Notes under the pieces: generated by a model
Told to the model about the DNA's origin: nothing
Database searches by the model: none
Seen by the model: only the letters and a program-made list of their open reading frames with translations
Origin: Clavibacter sp. VKM Ac-2873
GTDB lineage: Bacteria > Actinomycetota > Actinomycetes > Actinomycetales > Microbacteriaceae
DNA length: 64,000 nt
NCBI RefSeq assembly: GCF_015351075.1
Contig: NZ_JADKRS010000001.1
Coordinates: forward strand, 1,426,001 to 1,490,000
Reading direction: 5' to 3'
Shown: in pieces, positions 26,837 to 34,827 of the stretch
How the letters are laid out: every line of letters begins with the position of its first letter
How positions within the stretch are numbered: the stretch's first letter is position 1
Translations under genes and position numbers: made by a program

Positions 26837-26872
26837 TCCTTCACGTGCTGCGTCCTCGTGGACGCGTCCGCG

Positions 26873-26971
26873 CTACTTCTTGTTGCGACGCTGGTGGCGC
26901 GTCTTGCGAAGCAGCTTGCGGTGCTTCTTCTTCGCCATGCGCTTGCGACGCTTCTTGATCACTGAACCCAT
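26873..26971 (-). CDS. 30S ribosomal protein bS22 (AURKAIP1/COX24 domain), 32 aa
   Basis: A 32-residue, almost entirely basic peptide: it begins MGSVIKKRRKRMAKKKHRKL and ends RRNKK. This is the AURKAIP1/COX24-domain protein found in actinobacteria and identified in mycobacterial ribosome structures as bS22. GAGGTG lies 7 bases before the ATG. It is too short for most gene finders. A BldC-like gene is next upstream on the same strand, the usual arrangement in actinobacteria. Confidence 0.93.
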   Translation of the reverse strand: MGSVIKKRRKRMAKKKHRKLLRKTRHQRRNKK

Positions 26972-27043
26972 AGGGGCACCTCATCTGTTGCCGGACGGAA
27001 CACGCGGGCTCTGGTGACCCGCGGAAAATAGCCTCAGAGGAGT

Positions 27044-27283
27044 CTAGCCGACATCCGACATGCCGGAGTGACGCGCGGCCTCCCCGGGCTGGCCGGGCAG
27101 GGCGTTCGACGGGTCGATCGCGGCGAGCACGGCGGACTCGGGCACGCGGAACGAACGGCCGAAGCGGATGGCGGGCAGGTCGCCCGAGTGCACGAGGCGG
27201 TAGACGGTCATCTTGGAGACGCGCATCATCTCGGCCACCTCGGCCACCGTGAGGAATCGGACGTCGGACAGGTCACGCGACAT
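27044..27283 (-). CDS. BldC-like helix-turn-helix (excisionase-family) protein
   Basis: Small winged-helix DNA-binding protein of 79 residues in the MerR/excisionase superfamily: FLTVAEVAEMMRVSKMTVYRLVHSGDLPAIRFGRSFRVPESAV spans about 10-52. It has no effector domain. BldC proteins bind direct repeats and control development in Streptomyces, but the role in non-sporulating relatives is unknown. It is not a phage excisionase; no integrase is near. It lies just upstream of the bS22 gene and may be cotranscribed with it. Confidence 0.88.
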   Translation of the reverse strand: MSRDLSDVRFLTVAEVAEMMRVSKMTVYRLVHSGDLPAIRFGRSFRVPESAVLAAIDPSNALPGQPGEAARHSGMSDVG

Positions 27284-27405
27284 GGGCGGATCGACTCCTC
27301 GTTCTGCGTGACCGGCTCACGGACCTCATGGCCCCCGCGATGCGGGCGCTGGTGCGCGATTCTAGGGGTCCGGATGGACGCGTGTCCATCGTGTCACATC
27401 CTGCC

Positions 27406-27951
27406 TCACGCGTCCCGCCCGTTCCCCGCCTTCCGTGCGCGCAGCCGGCCGAGCCCCGCCTGCCCCGCGGAGCCCGCGACGCGCGTCGCGTCGTGCACGG
27501 CGGCGGCCGCCTGGTACCGGGTGTCGGCCCAGATTCGGCCGAGGGACGCGGCGAACGGGTAGCCGGCCGGATCGCCGTCGTCCTCGCCGTCGGGATCCGC
27601 GGACAGCCCGCCGCCGAGCAGCCCCGTGTCCGGATCCGCGTGCGCGTCGTCGAGGCCGGGGTCGCGGCCCTCGCCGACGAAGGGCGCCACCCACGCGTCC
27701 AGCGCCTCCAGCGGCGCGGGCTCCAGCCGGTAGTAGCGGTGCTGCCCCTCCTCGCGCACGGAGACGAGCCCGATGTCGCGCAGCACGCGCAGGTGCTTGG
27801 AGACGGTCGGCTGGCTGATCGCGAGTGTCTGCACGAGCTCCGAGACGCTGATCTCCCCCGTCGGAGCCTCGGGCACCGCGCGTCGGTCGAGCAGCACGCG
27901 GAGGAGGTCGCGGCGGGTGGGATCCCCCACGACGTCGAAGATGTCAGCCAT
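27406..27951 (-). CDS. ArsR-family transcriptional regulator
   Basis: Winged-helix protein of 181 residues with DNA-binding domain at 1-90: DPTRRDLLRVLLD, SVSELVQTLAISQPTVSKHLRVLRDIGLV and GQHRYYRL. No metal-binding cysteines are present, so it is probably not a metal sensor. Residues 105-150 are acidic and disordered. TAGCCT lies six bases before the ATG. It is divergent from the K+ uptake genes with only 35 bases between starts, so it may control them. Confidence 0.88.
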   Translation of the reverse strand: MADIFDVVGDPTRRDLLRVLLDRRAVPEAPTGEISVSELVQTLAISQPTVSKHLRVLRDIGLVSVREEGQHRYYRLEPAPLEALDAWVAPFVGEGRDPGLDDAHADPDTGLLGGGLSADPDGEDDGDPAGYPFAASLGRIWADTRYQAAAAVHDATRVAGSAGQAGLGRLRARKAGNGRDA

Positions 27952-27986
27952 CCCCGAAGGCTATTCCGTCGCGCGCTCGCAGTACC

Positions 27987-29453
27987 ATGACGAACCGGGC
28001 CGACAGGCCTCCGAGCGGACAGGGGACCATGCGCGGCAGGCCGGATCACGGGCGTCCCCTCCTCGGGCGCATCCGGGACTTCCTCGACTACTTCGCGCAC
28101 TCCACGCCGGCCCGCTTCGCGATCCTCATCTTCGCGGCGCTCGTCCTCACGCTCACGACGATCCTCATGCTCCCCGGCATGACGTCCGCCGGCGGCACCG
28201 CGCCCTTCGCCGACGCGCTCTTCACGGCCGTGTCCGCCATCTGCGTCACGGGCCTCGCCACCGTCGACATGGCGACGTACTGGACCCCGCTCGGGCACGC
28301 CTTCATCGCGCTCGGCGTGCAGATCGGCGGCATCGGCGTGCTCACGCTCGCGTCGATCATGGGGCTCATCGTGTCCCGCCGGCTCGGGCTCAAGGCCAGG
28401 CTCATGGCGGCGAGCGACAGCAACCCGCTGAGGATCCACCACGGACCCGTCGCCGAGGGCCAGGCCGTGAAGCTCGGCGAGATCGGCACGCTGCTGCTCA
28501 CGGTCGCGATCAGCGCGCTCGTGATCGAGCTGTCCATCGCGGTGCTGCTGTTCCCGCGCATCCTGCTGGAGGGGATCCCCGTCGGCCAGGCCGCGCTCGA
28601 CTCCTTCTACTACTCGCTCATGGCCTTCACCAACACGGGCTTCATCTTCAGCGAGGCCGGGTTCGAGCTGTACCACCAGGACTACTGGTTCCTCAGCCTG
28701 CTCATGGTCGGCGTCTTCCTCGGCAGCATCGGCTTCCCCGTCATCTACGCCGTCTACCGCGGCTGGCGGAAGCCGCGGCGCTTCTCCGTGCACGTGAAGC
28801 TCACGCTGTGGACGTCGCTCATCCTCATCGTGCTGGGCACGCTGGCCTACGTCGTGCTCGAGTGGGACAACGAGAAGACGTTCGCGCGCATGGATCCCGT
28901 CCAGCACGGCTTCCAGGCGCTGTTCCTCTCGGTCATGACGCGCTCCGGCGGCTTCTCGACGCTCGACATGGGCGACTTCGGGAACGCGAGCCTGCTGGTC
29001 ACGGACATGCTCATGTTCATCGGCGGCGGATCCGCGTCCACGGCCGGCGGCATCAAGGTCACCACCCTCGCGATCCTGTTCCTCGCGGCGTTCGCCGAGG
29101 CCCGCGGCAGCGAGTCCATGGAGGTGTTCGAGCGCCGCATCCCGAGCGACGTGCTCCGCCTCGCGGTGAGCATCGTGCTGTGGGGCGCGACGACGGTGGC
29201 CCTCAGCAGCATCGTGCTGCTCCAGATCTCCGGCGAGCGCCTCGACTACGTGCTCTTCGACGCCATCAGCGCGTTCGCCACCTCGGGACTCAGCACGGGC
29301 TTCACGGCCGAGGCCACGGATCCCGCGAAGTACGTGCTCGCGGCCACCATGTTCCTGGGGCGCGTCGGCACCGTGACCCTCGCGGCGGCGCTCGCCGCGA
29401 GCACCCGCCGGCAGCTCTTCCAGCGCTCCGAGGAGCGGCCCATCGTCGGCTGA
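27987..29453 (+). CDS. TrkH/KtrB-family potassium uptake membrane subunit
   Basis: K+-translocating membrane subunit of 488 residues. Four pore-loop filters are visible, each with the conserved glycine: ICVTGLATVD, FTNTGFIFS, TRSGGFSTLD and FATSGLSTG. It belongs to the KtrB size class. It is followed by a KtrA-type regulatory subunit. The start may be ATG 27987 or ATG 28029 (MRGRPDHG), which is preceded by GGGGACC. Confidence 0.93.
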   Translation: MTNRADRPPSGQGTMRGRPDHGRPLLGRIRDFLDYFAHSTPARFAILIFAALVLTLTTILMLPGMTSAGGTAPFADALFTAVSAICVTGLATVDMATYWTPLGHAFIALGVQIGGIGVLTLASIMGLIVSRRLGLKARLMAASDSNPLRIHHGPVAEGQAVKLGEIGTLLLTVAISALVIELSIAVLLFPRILLEGIPVGQAALDSFYYSLMAFTNTGFIFSEAGFELYHQDYWFLSLLMVGVFLGSIGFPVIYAVYRGWRKPRRFSVHVKLTLWTSLILIVLGTLAYVVLEWDNEKTFARMDPVQHGFQALFLSVMTRSGGFSTLDMGDFGNASLLVTDMLMFIGGGSASTAGGIKVTTLAILFLAAFAEARGSESMEVFERRIPSDVLRLAVSIVLWGATTVALSSIVLLQISGERLDYVLFDAISAFATSGLSTGFTAEATDPAKYVLAATMFLGRVGTVTLAAALAASTRRQLFQRSEERPIVG

Positions 29454-29514
29454 GCCGGCGACGCGCACCGACCCACCCGTCCCATCCCGCACCGACCGGA
29501 TCAGAGAGGCCCCC

Positions 29515-30183
29515 ATGGGCGAACGCATCCCCCACAACGCCCCCGTGCTCGTCATCGGGCTCGGCCGCTTCGGCGCCGCGACCGCCGGGCAGCTCGCGCG
29601 GCTCGACCGCGAGGTGCTCGCGATCGACGCGAGCGAGGGCCTCGTGCAGAAGTGGTCCGACCGGGTCACGCACGCCGTGCAGGCCGACGCGCGCAACATC
29701 GAGGCGCTGCAGCAGCTGGGCGCCAAGGACTTCTCGATCGCGGTCGTCGCGGTCGGCTCGTCCATCGAGGCGAGCGTGCTCATCACCGCGAACCTGGTGG
29801 ACCTCAAGATCCCGCAGATCTGGGCCAAGGCGATCAGCCAGTCGCACGGCAAGATCCTCGAGCGCATCGGCGCCAACCACGTCATCTACCCGGAGGCGGA
29901 GGCGGGCGAGCGCGTTGCCCACCTGGTGTCCGGCCGGATGCTCGACTTCATCGAGTTCGACGACGACTTCGTGCTCGCGAAGATGTACCCGCCGAAGCCG
30001 ATCCGCGGCATGGCGCTCGCGGAGTCGTCGGTGCGCCGGCGCTACCGGATCACGGTGGTCGGCGTGAAGACGCCCGGGAAGCCGTTCACCTACGCGACCG
30101 CGGAGACCGTCGTCTCCAACCACGACCTCATCATCGTGTCGGGCACCTCGGCCGACATCGAGCGGTTCGCCTCGCTGTCCTGA
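29515..30183 (+). CDS. TrkA/KtrA-family potassium uptake regulatory subunit
   Basis: Cytoplasmic RCK protein of 222 residues that binds nucleotides and gates the membrane subunit encoded just upstream. The Rossmann motif GLGRFGAATAGQL is near 15-27, acidic ribose-binding residues follow in LAIDASE, and a TrkA-C domain occupies about 140-222. AGAGAGG precedes the ATG. It forms a two-gene operon with the upstream TrkH/KtrB gene (61-base gap). Confidence 0.92.
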   Translation: MGERIPHNAPVLVIGLGRFGAATAGQLARLDREVLAIDASEGLVQKWSDRVTHAVQADARNIEALQQLGAKDFSIAVVAVGSSIEASVLITANLVDLKIPQIWAKAISQSHGKILERIGANHVIYPEAEAGERVAHLVSGRMLDFIEFDDDFVLAKMYPPKPIRGMALAESSVRRRYRITVVGVKTPGKPFTYATAETVVSNHDLIIVSGTSADIERFASLS

Positions 30184-30211
30184 TCGGGTGGGGCGCGGCG
30201 GGCGCTGCGCG

Positions 30212-31096
30212 TCAGCCGGCCGCGAGCTCGCGGGCCCGGGCGAGCGCGGCGTCGGTCGCCCGGTCGAACAGGCCGGACAGGTCCGCTGCCTGCAGCACCT
30301 CGACGGCTCGCTCGGTCGTGCCCTTCGGGCTCGTGACCCGACGGCGGAGCTCGGCGGGCTCGTCGTCCGACGCCGCGAGCAGCTCGACGGCGCCGCGGAA
30401 GGTCCCCTGCACGAGCACGCGCGCCTCGTCCGGGCTGAAGCCCTTCGCCTCGGCCGTGCGGGTCAGCTCCTCGATGAGCAGGAAGACGTAGGCGGGGCCG
30501 GATCCGGAGATCGTGCTGAGCGCGTCGATGCGCTCCTCGGGCACCTCCACCACGTCGCCGACCGTCGCGAACACCGCATGGGCGAGCGCCAGGTCGTCGA
30601 GGCTCGAGCGCGTGCCCGCGGCGAGCCCCGTGACGCCGCGGCCGACGAGCGACGGCGTGTTCGGCATCGAGCGCAGCACGGCAACGTGCTCCGGCAGCAG
30701 GGACTCGAAGGTGGCGATCGTCACGCCGGCCGCGACGCTGACCACGAGCGCGCCGGGATCCAGGTCGCCCGCGATCTCGCGCAGCAGGTCGGGGACCATG
30801 TGCGGCTTCACGCCCACGACCACGACGCGCGCCCCGCGCACCGCGCGCCGGTTCGCGTCGGGGTCGTCCTCGACGCTCGACGCGGCGACGCCGTCCCGCT
30901 CGTCGAGCGCCGCGGCGCTGGCGGCCGAACGGGTGGTCACGCGCACGTCGCCGTCGACCTCGACGCCCGGCTGCAGCAGCCCGCCGAGGATGGCGCCGTT
31001 CATGGATCCCGTGCCGAGCATGGCGAGCGACGGGAGGCGCACGACCTCGGCGGGAGCGGCGGGAGCGGACGGGTCGGGGCGGGAGGCGTCGGGCAT
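30212..31096 (-). CDS. proC: pyrroline-5-carboxylate reductase ProC
   Basis: Last enzyme of proline synthesis, reducing pyrroline-5-carboxylate with NAD(P)H. The 294-residue product has the Rossmann loop MLGTGSMNGAILGG near 26-39, VGVKPHMV, the MPNTPSLVGRGVTGL motif and the signature ISGSGPAYVFLLIEELTR. An extra 24-residue Ala/Pro-rich N-terminus precedes the fold. TAGGAT lies exactly six bases before the ATG, supporting this start. Confidence 0.94.
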   Translation of the reverse strand: MPDASRPDPSAPAAPAEVVRLPSLAMLGTGSMNGAILGGLLQPGVEVDGDVRVTTRSAASAAALDERDGVAASSVEDDPDANRRAVRGARVVVVGVKPHMVPDLLREIAGDLDPGALVVSVAAGVTIATFESLLPEHVAVLRSMPNTPSLVGRGVTGLAAGTRSSLDDLALAHAVFATVGDVVEVPEERIDALSTISGSGPAYVFLLIEELTRTAEAKGFSPDEARVLVQGTFRGAVELLAASDDEPAELRRRVTSPKGTTERAVEVLQAADLSGLFDRATDAALARARELAAG

Positions 31097-31228
31097 GCCC
31101 CGATCCTAGGGACCGGGCGTCGCCCGATCGGGGCGGTCGGCGACGCCGGGCGCGTGGCTAGGCTGAACCGACCGGGGCACGCGCGCCCGGGCGGCCCGAG
31201 CCGCCTCGCCGGTCGAGGAGGTCCCGCC

Positions 31229-32146
31229 TTGAGCGAATCCCACGGCAGCAAGGCGATCTTCGCCGCCCTCGCCGCCAACGTCGGCATCGCGATCACGAAG
31301 TTCGTCGCCGCCTTCTTCTCGGGCTCGTCCTCGATGCTCGCGGAGGGCGTGCACTCGCTCGCCGACTCGGGCAACCAGATCCTGCTGCTCATCGGCGGCA
31401 AGCGCGCCAAGCGCATCGCGGACGAGGAGCACCCCTTCGGCTACGGCCGCGTGCGCTACGTCTACGCGTTCATCGTCTCGATCATCCTGTTCTCGGTCGG
31501 CGGCGTGTACTCGCTGTACGAGGGCATCCACAAGATCGAGCACCCGGAACCGCTCGACGTGCCGTGGCTGCCGATCGTCGTGCTGCTCATCGCCATCGGC
31601 CTGGAGTCGTTCTCGCTGCGCACGGCCGTCAAGGAGTCGAACCCGCTGCGCGGCACGCAGACGTGGGTGCAGTTCGTGCGTCGCGCCAAGAGCCCCGAGC
31701 TCCCCGTGCTGCTGCTCGAGGACACGGCCGCGCTGTCCGGCCTGGTGTTCGCGCTCCTCGGCGTGACGGCGTCGATCCTCACCGGCGACGGGATCTACGA
31801 CGGCATCGGCACCCTGCTCATCGGCGTGCTGCTGGTGGCCGTCGCCGTGGTCCTCGGGGTCGAGATGAGCAGCCTGCTCGTCGGCGAGGGCGCCTCGAAG
31901 CCCGACCTCGCGGCCATCCGCGCCGCCATCACCGCGGGCCACGAGGCCGAGTCGATCATCCACATGAAGACGCTCTACCTCGGCCCGGACGAGCTGCTCG
32001 TCGCCGCGAAGATCGCGATGCCCGCCACGACGTCGCTGGGTGACGTCGCGGCCGGGATCGACGCGATCGAGCGCCGGGTGCGCGAGGCCGTCCCCGTGGC
32101 CCGCGTGATCTACCTCGAGCCCGACGTGCGGGTCGCGACGCGCTGA
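31229..32146 (+). CDS. cation diffusion facilitator transporter
   Basis: Membrane antiporter for divalent metal ions, 305 residues, with about six helices and a cytoplasmic C-terminal domain. The first metal-site motif HSLAD is present (EGVHSLADSGNQ). The second, normally HxxxD, reads LLEDTAALSG, so the histidine is replaced; metal selectivity may differ from zinc exporters. The start is TTG, chosen because GAGGAGG precedes it and the N-terminus MSESHGSKAIFAALAAN matches the family. Confidence 0.9.
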   Translation: MSESHGSKAIFAALAANVGIAITKFVAAFFSGSSSMLAEGVHSLADSGNQILLLIGGKRAKRIADEEHPFGYGRVRYVYAFIVSIILFSVGGVYSLYEGIHKIEHPEPLDVPWLPIVVLLIAIGLESFSLRTAVKESNPLRGTQTWVQFVRRAKSPELPVLLLEDTAALSGLVFALLGVTASILTGDGIYDGIGTLLIGVLLVAVAVVLGVEMSSLLVGEGASKPDLAAIRAAITAGHEAESIIHMKTLYLGPDELLVAAKIAMPATTSLGDVAAGIDAIERRVREAVPVARVIYLEPDVRVATR

Positions 32147-32182
32147 GCCGCGCCCGCTCCCCCGCCACGCGGCGCCGGGCGG

Positions 32183-32659
32183 TCAGTCCCCCGCGCGCCG
32201 CGCCGCGAAGAACGCGTCGAGCACGGCGGCGCACTCGGACGCCCGCACGCCCGCGAACACCTCCGCGCGGTGCGGCAGCCGCCGGTCGCGCAGCACGTCG
32301 TAGAGGGATCCGGCGGCGCCGGCCTTCTCGTCCCACGCGCCGAACACCACGCGCGGCACCCGGGCCGCGAGGATCGCGCCGGCGCACATGACGCACGGCT
32401 CGAGCGTGACCACGAGGGTCGTCCCGACGAGGTGCCGGTCGCCGGTGGTCGCCGCGGCCTCCCGCAGCGCCTCCACCTCGGCGTGCGCCGTCGGGTCCTG
32501 ACGCGCCTCGCGGAGGTTGCGCCCGCGCCCGATGACGACGCCCGCCGCGTCCACGACGACCGCGCCCACGGGGACGTCGCCGGTGGCCGCGCAGGCCCGG
32601 GCCTCGTCGAGCGCCACGGCCATCCAGCGATCGACGTCGCCGGGCACGTGGAGGTCCAA
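32183..32659 (-). CDS. tadA: tRNA(adenine34) deaminase TadA
   Basis: Zinc deaminase that converts A34 to inosine in tRNA-Arg(ACG), an anticodon encoded in this same window at 45.9 kb. The 158-residue product has HAE at 59-61 and PCVMC at 88-92 (zinc ligands H59, C89, C92; proton shuttle E61). The start is a TTG with GGGGGAA upstream; an alternative GTG is four codons later. It is divergent from upp with 32 bases between starts. Confidence 0.93.
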   Translation of the reverse strand: MDLHVPGDVDRWMAVALDEARACAATGDVPVGAVVVDAAGVVIGRGRNLREARQDPTAHAEVEALREAAATTGDRHLVGTTLVVTLEPCVMCAGAILAARVPRVVFGAWDEKAGAAGSLYDVLRDRRLPHRAEVFAGVRASECAAVLDAFFAARRAGD

Positions 32660-32691
32660 TCGCGTTCCCCCTTGCTGATTGAATGGAGCCT

Positions 32692-33330
32692 ATGCGAGTC
32701 CACGTAGCCGACCACCCGCTCATCACGCACAAGCTGACGGCGCTGCGGGACCGCACCACCCCCTCCCCCGTGTTCCGCAGCCTGGCCGACGAGCTCGTCA
32801 CCCTGCTCGCCTACGAGGCCACGCGCGACGTCCGCGTCGAGACCATCACGGTGCAGACCCCGGTCGCGCCCGCCGAGGGCCTCACGCTGAGCGACCCGAA
32901 GCCGCTCGTGGTCCCCATCCTCCGCGCGGGCCTCGGCATGCTCGACGGCCTCATGCGCCTCATGCCCAGCGCCGAGGTCGGCTTCCTCGGCATGGTGCGC
33001 AACGAGGAGACGCTGCAGCCGGACATCTACGCCGAGCGCCTGCCCACCGACCTCTCCAACCGGCAGTGCTTCGTCGTCGACCCGATGCTCGCGACGGGCG
33101 GATCCCTCATCGCCGCCATCGAGTACCTCTTCGACCGCGGGGCCGTCGACGTCACGTGCATCTGCCTCATCGCCGCGCCCGAGGGGCTCAAGGCGGTCGA
33201 GGAGGCCACCGCCGGCCGCGAGGTCACCATCGTGCTGGGCGCCCTCGACGAGAAGCTCGACGAGGTGGGCTACATCATCCCGGGCCTCGGCGACGCGGGC
33301 GACCGCCTGTACGGCACCGCCGCCCACTGA
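32692..33330 (+). CDS. upp: uracil phosphoribosyltransferase
   Basis: Pyrimidine salvage enzyme joining uracil with PRPP to give UMP. The 212-residue product has the family N-terminus [20 protein letters not shown], the PRPP loop [11 protein letters not shown] near 127-137, and the uracil-binding region [17 protein letters not shown] at the C-terminus. Two in-frame ATGs are close; 32692 is chosen because GGAG precedes it and the family starts there. A strong terminator follows. Confidence 0.95.
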   Translation: MRVHVADHPLITHKLTALRDRTTPSPVFRSLADELVTLLAYEATRDVRVETITVQTPVAPAEGLTLSDPKPLVVPILRAGLGMLDGLMRLMPSAEVGFLGMVRNEETLQPDIYAERLPTDLSNRQCFVVDPMLATGGSLIAAIEYLFDRGAVDVTCICLIAAPEGLKAVEEATAGREVTIVLGALDEKLDEVGYIIPGLGDAGDRLYGTAAH

Positions 33331-33350
33331 CCCGCGTCCCCGCTCCGCCC

Positions 33351-33379
33351 GGCGCCCGCTCCCCTCGGGGACGGGCGCC
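33351..33379 (+). terminator. terminator after upp
   Basis: GGCGCCCG (33351-33358) pairs with CGGGCGCC (33372-33379), and TCCCC/GGGGA stack inside with a two-base loop. It begins 20 bases after the stop codon. Confidence 0.8.
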
Positions 33380-33433
33380 GCTGTGCGTGCACGCACGATT
33401 CCTGCGCGTCCCGCACGATTCCAGCCCCTCCTG

Positions 33434-33463
33434 TTGACACGGGCGCACGGATCCGTGCAAGCT
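33434..33463 (+). promoter_or_regulatory. promoter of the 33-codon leader ORF
   Basis: A consensus TTGACA (33434-33439) is followed after 18 bases by CAAGCT (33458-33463). The ATG of the small ORF is the seventh base after that hexamer, so transcription should start at the start codon. This is the best -35 match I noticed in the window. Confidence 0.6.
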
Positions 33464-33469
33464 CTCCCC

Positions 33470-33571
33470 ATGACTCTGAACGCGCACGTCCTGACCTCCT
33501 CCGAGGCCTCGGGAGTCGCCGGCATGATGATGCCCGGCCGTGTCGCGATGTCCTGTCGAATGTCGGCCTGA
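33470..33571 (+). CDS. predicted leaderless 33-aa leader peptide
   Basis: Small ORF that begins MTLNAHVLTSSEASG and ends PGRVAMSCRMSA. It sits exactly where the transcript is predicted to begin and lies 153 bases upstream of the winged-helix regulator on the same strand. The region between contains a 20-bp tandem repeat at 33645-33684. The C-terminal VAMSCRMSA recalls, loosely, short actinobacterial leader peptides with a late Arg-x-x-Ser or Cys pattern that sense cysteine; that is speculation. It may instead be an independent peptide. Confidence 0.5.
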   Translation: MTLNAHVLTSSEASGVAGMMMPGRVAMSCRMSA

Positions 33572-33644
33572 CCCGCCGCCTTCGCCTGAGCGGTCCCGCG
33601 ACGCGTCCGTCGCCGACCCTCCCCGCCGCATCCGGCGCATCCGC

Positions 33645-33684
33645 CCCCTGAGGCGTCTCGCACTCCCCTGAGGTCCCGCGCACT
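33645..33684 (+). repeat. 20-bp tandem direct repeat (two units)
   Basis: Units 33645-33664 and 33665-33684 both begin CCCCTGAGG and end CGCACT, matching at 16 of 20 positions. They lie 40 bases before the ATG of the winged-helix regulator. A 20-base period places both on the same DNA face, as expected for an OmpR-type winged-helix dimer, so autoregulation is plausible. The surrounding 394-base gap also holds the upp terminator, the promoter and the leader ORF. Confidence 0.5.
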
Positions 33685-33724
33685 CCAGCTGCGCCGCACC
33701 CGCATCATCACAAGGACTCCCGCC

Positions 33725-34507
33725 ATGTCTCTCGCGACCATCGACCCCGCCCGCACCCCCCTCCGATCCGCCCCCACCGCGCCCGTGCTCCGAGCGGCGG
33801 CGCCGCTCCGCCGCCCCCAGCCCGTCCCCGCACATCCGACGCCCTCCGCCGCGACCGCTCCGGCGTCCGCTCCCACCCGCCCCGCCCGCCTCCGCGCGGT
33901 GCCCGAGGGCACCGAGGCGCGGGGCTTCGCCATCTACGTCGGACTCGACGAGCTCAAGGCGGCCACGGCCGGCACCGACCTCGGCACCGTCGTCGCCGCG
34001 CTCAAGCGCCTGGCCGCGGAGCTCGCCCCCGGCGTCGAGACCCACGCCGCCGTCGCCCTCGCGCCGGAGGGCGCGGGCGGCCGCGACATCGACGTGGTCC
34101 GCCTCGCCCTGCAGGATCCGGCCGCCGTCGCCCAGCACCGCGAGCAGCCCGAGGACGAGGACCGCGTCGCCGGCGGCGTGACGGTCGACCTCTCGCGGAA
34201 GCGCGTCGTCCTCGATGGCGAGACCGCCCCGCTCACCTACAAGGAGTTCGAGCTCCTGCAGTACCTGGTGCTCCGCGAGGGACGCACCATCGAGCGATCC
34301 GAGATCATCGCCTCCCTGTGGTCCGCCGCCGACGGGGATGACGTGCCGAACGAGCGCACCATCGACGTCCACGTCCGCCGCCTGCGCTCCAAGCTCGGCC
34401 GCTACGAGGAGATCGTCCGCACGGTGCGCGGCGCGGGCTACCGTTTCGACCGCCACGCGGACGTCGCCGTCCACCACGCCAGCACGCAGTCGCCCGACCT
34501 GTTCTGA
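33725..34507 (+). CDS. winged-helix (OmpR/PhoB-type) transcriptional regulator without receiver
   Basis: The 260-residue product has a disordered Ala/Pro-rich N-terminus (1-60), a middle domain (GFAIYVGLDELKAATAG...THAAVALAPEG, about 65-120) and a C-terminal OmpR-type DNA-binding domain with LTYKEFELLQYLVLREG, TIDVHVRRLRSKLG and VRGAGYRF. There is no aspartate-bearing receiver domain, so it is not a standard response regulator. AAGGAC lies eight bases before the ATG. The middle domain may sense a ligand or partner. It has an unusual leader with a small ORF and direct repeats. Confidence 0.88.
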   Translation: MSLATIDPARTPLRSAPTAPVLRAAAPLRRPQPVPAHPTPSAATAPASAPTRPARLRAVPEGTEARGFAIYVGLDELKAATAGTDLGTVVAALKRLAAELAPGVETHAAVALAPEGAGGRDIDVVRLALQDPAAVAQHREQPEDEDRVAGGVTVDLSRKRVVLDGETAPLTYKEFELLQYLVLREGRTIERSEIIASLWSAADGDDVPNERTIDVHVRRLRSKLGRYEEIVRTVRGAGYRFDRHADVAVHHASTQSPDLF

Positions 34508-34613
34508 GGCGCCCGCGGGCCCTCAGCCGGCCCTTGCGGAGCTGTAGGCGATCTCCCAGCTCGTCGGGGCGCTTCCGGGTAGCGGGGCGTTACGGGATCG
34601 TTATACAGTCTTC

Positions 34614-34717
34614 TCGTCCCCATCGTTTGCTGTGGCGGTGGAGACGGAATGTGATTGCAGGACACTCCTGGTGCAAGGGAGAGGGCCGGCCCCATGCCTC
34701 TGGGGTCGGCCCTCAGT
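34614..34717 (+). ncRNA. candidate small RNA or attenuated leader
   Basis: A TATACA word at 34602-34607 could be a -10; no good -35 is seen. The predicted transcript of about 105 bases has a small hairpin TTGCA/TGCAA (34655-34659 with 34672-34676) and ends with a strong terminator. No ORF with a ribosome-binding site fits. It could be a free small RNA, or a leader with a premature terminator for the MarR gene at 34828. Confidence 0.35.
34681..34714 (+). terminator. strong hairpin terminator in the gap before marR
   Basis: GAGGGCCGGCCCC (34681-34693) pairs with GGGGTCGGCCCTC (34702-34714), a 13-bp stem with one G-T pair and an 8-base loop. It lies 174 bases after the winged-helix gene and 113 before the MarR start. 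Confidence 0.75.
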
Positions 34718-34827
34718 CATGTCCGGCCCGGATCCGACGCGGCGGCCTCCCGCGTCGCGCTCAGTAGACTCGGCCCCACGACGTGCGCCCGATCCCCATC
34801 GCGATGCGCACCGGACGAGGAGGCCTG

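Noticed and set aside
27044-27283. Excisionase of a mobile element
   Set aside because: The helix-turn-helix fold is of the excisionase superfamily, but no integrase, att site or phage gene is near, and the neighbour is a ribosomal protein gene as in many actinobacteria.
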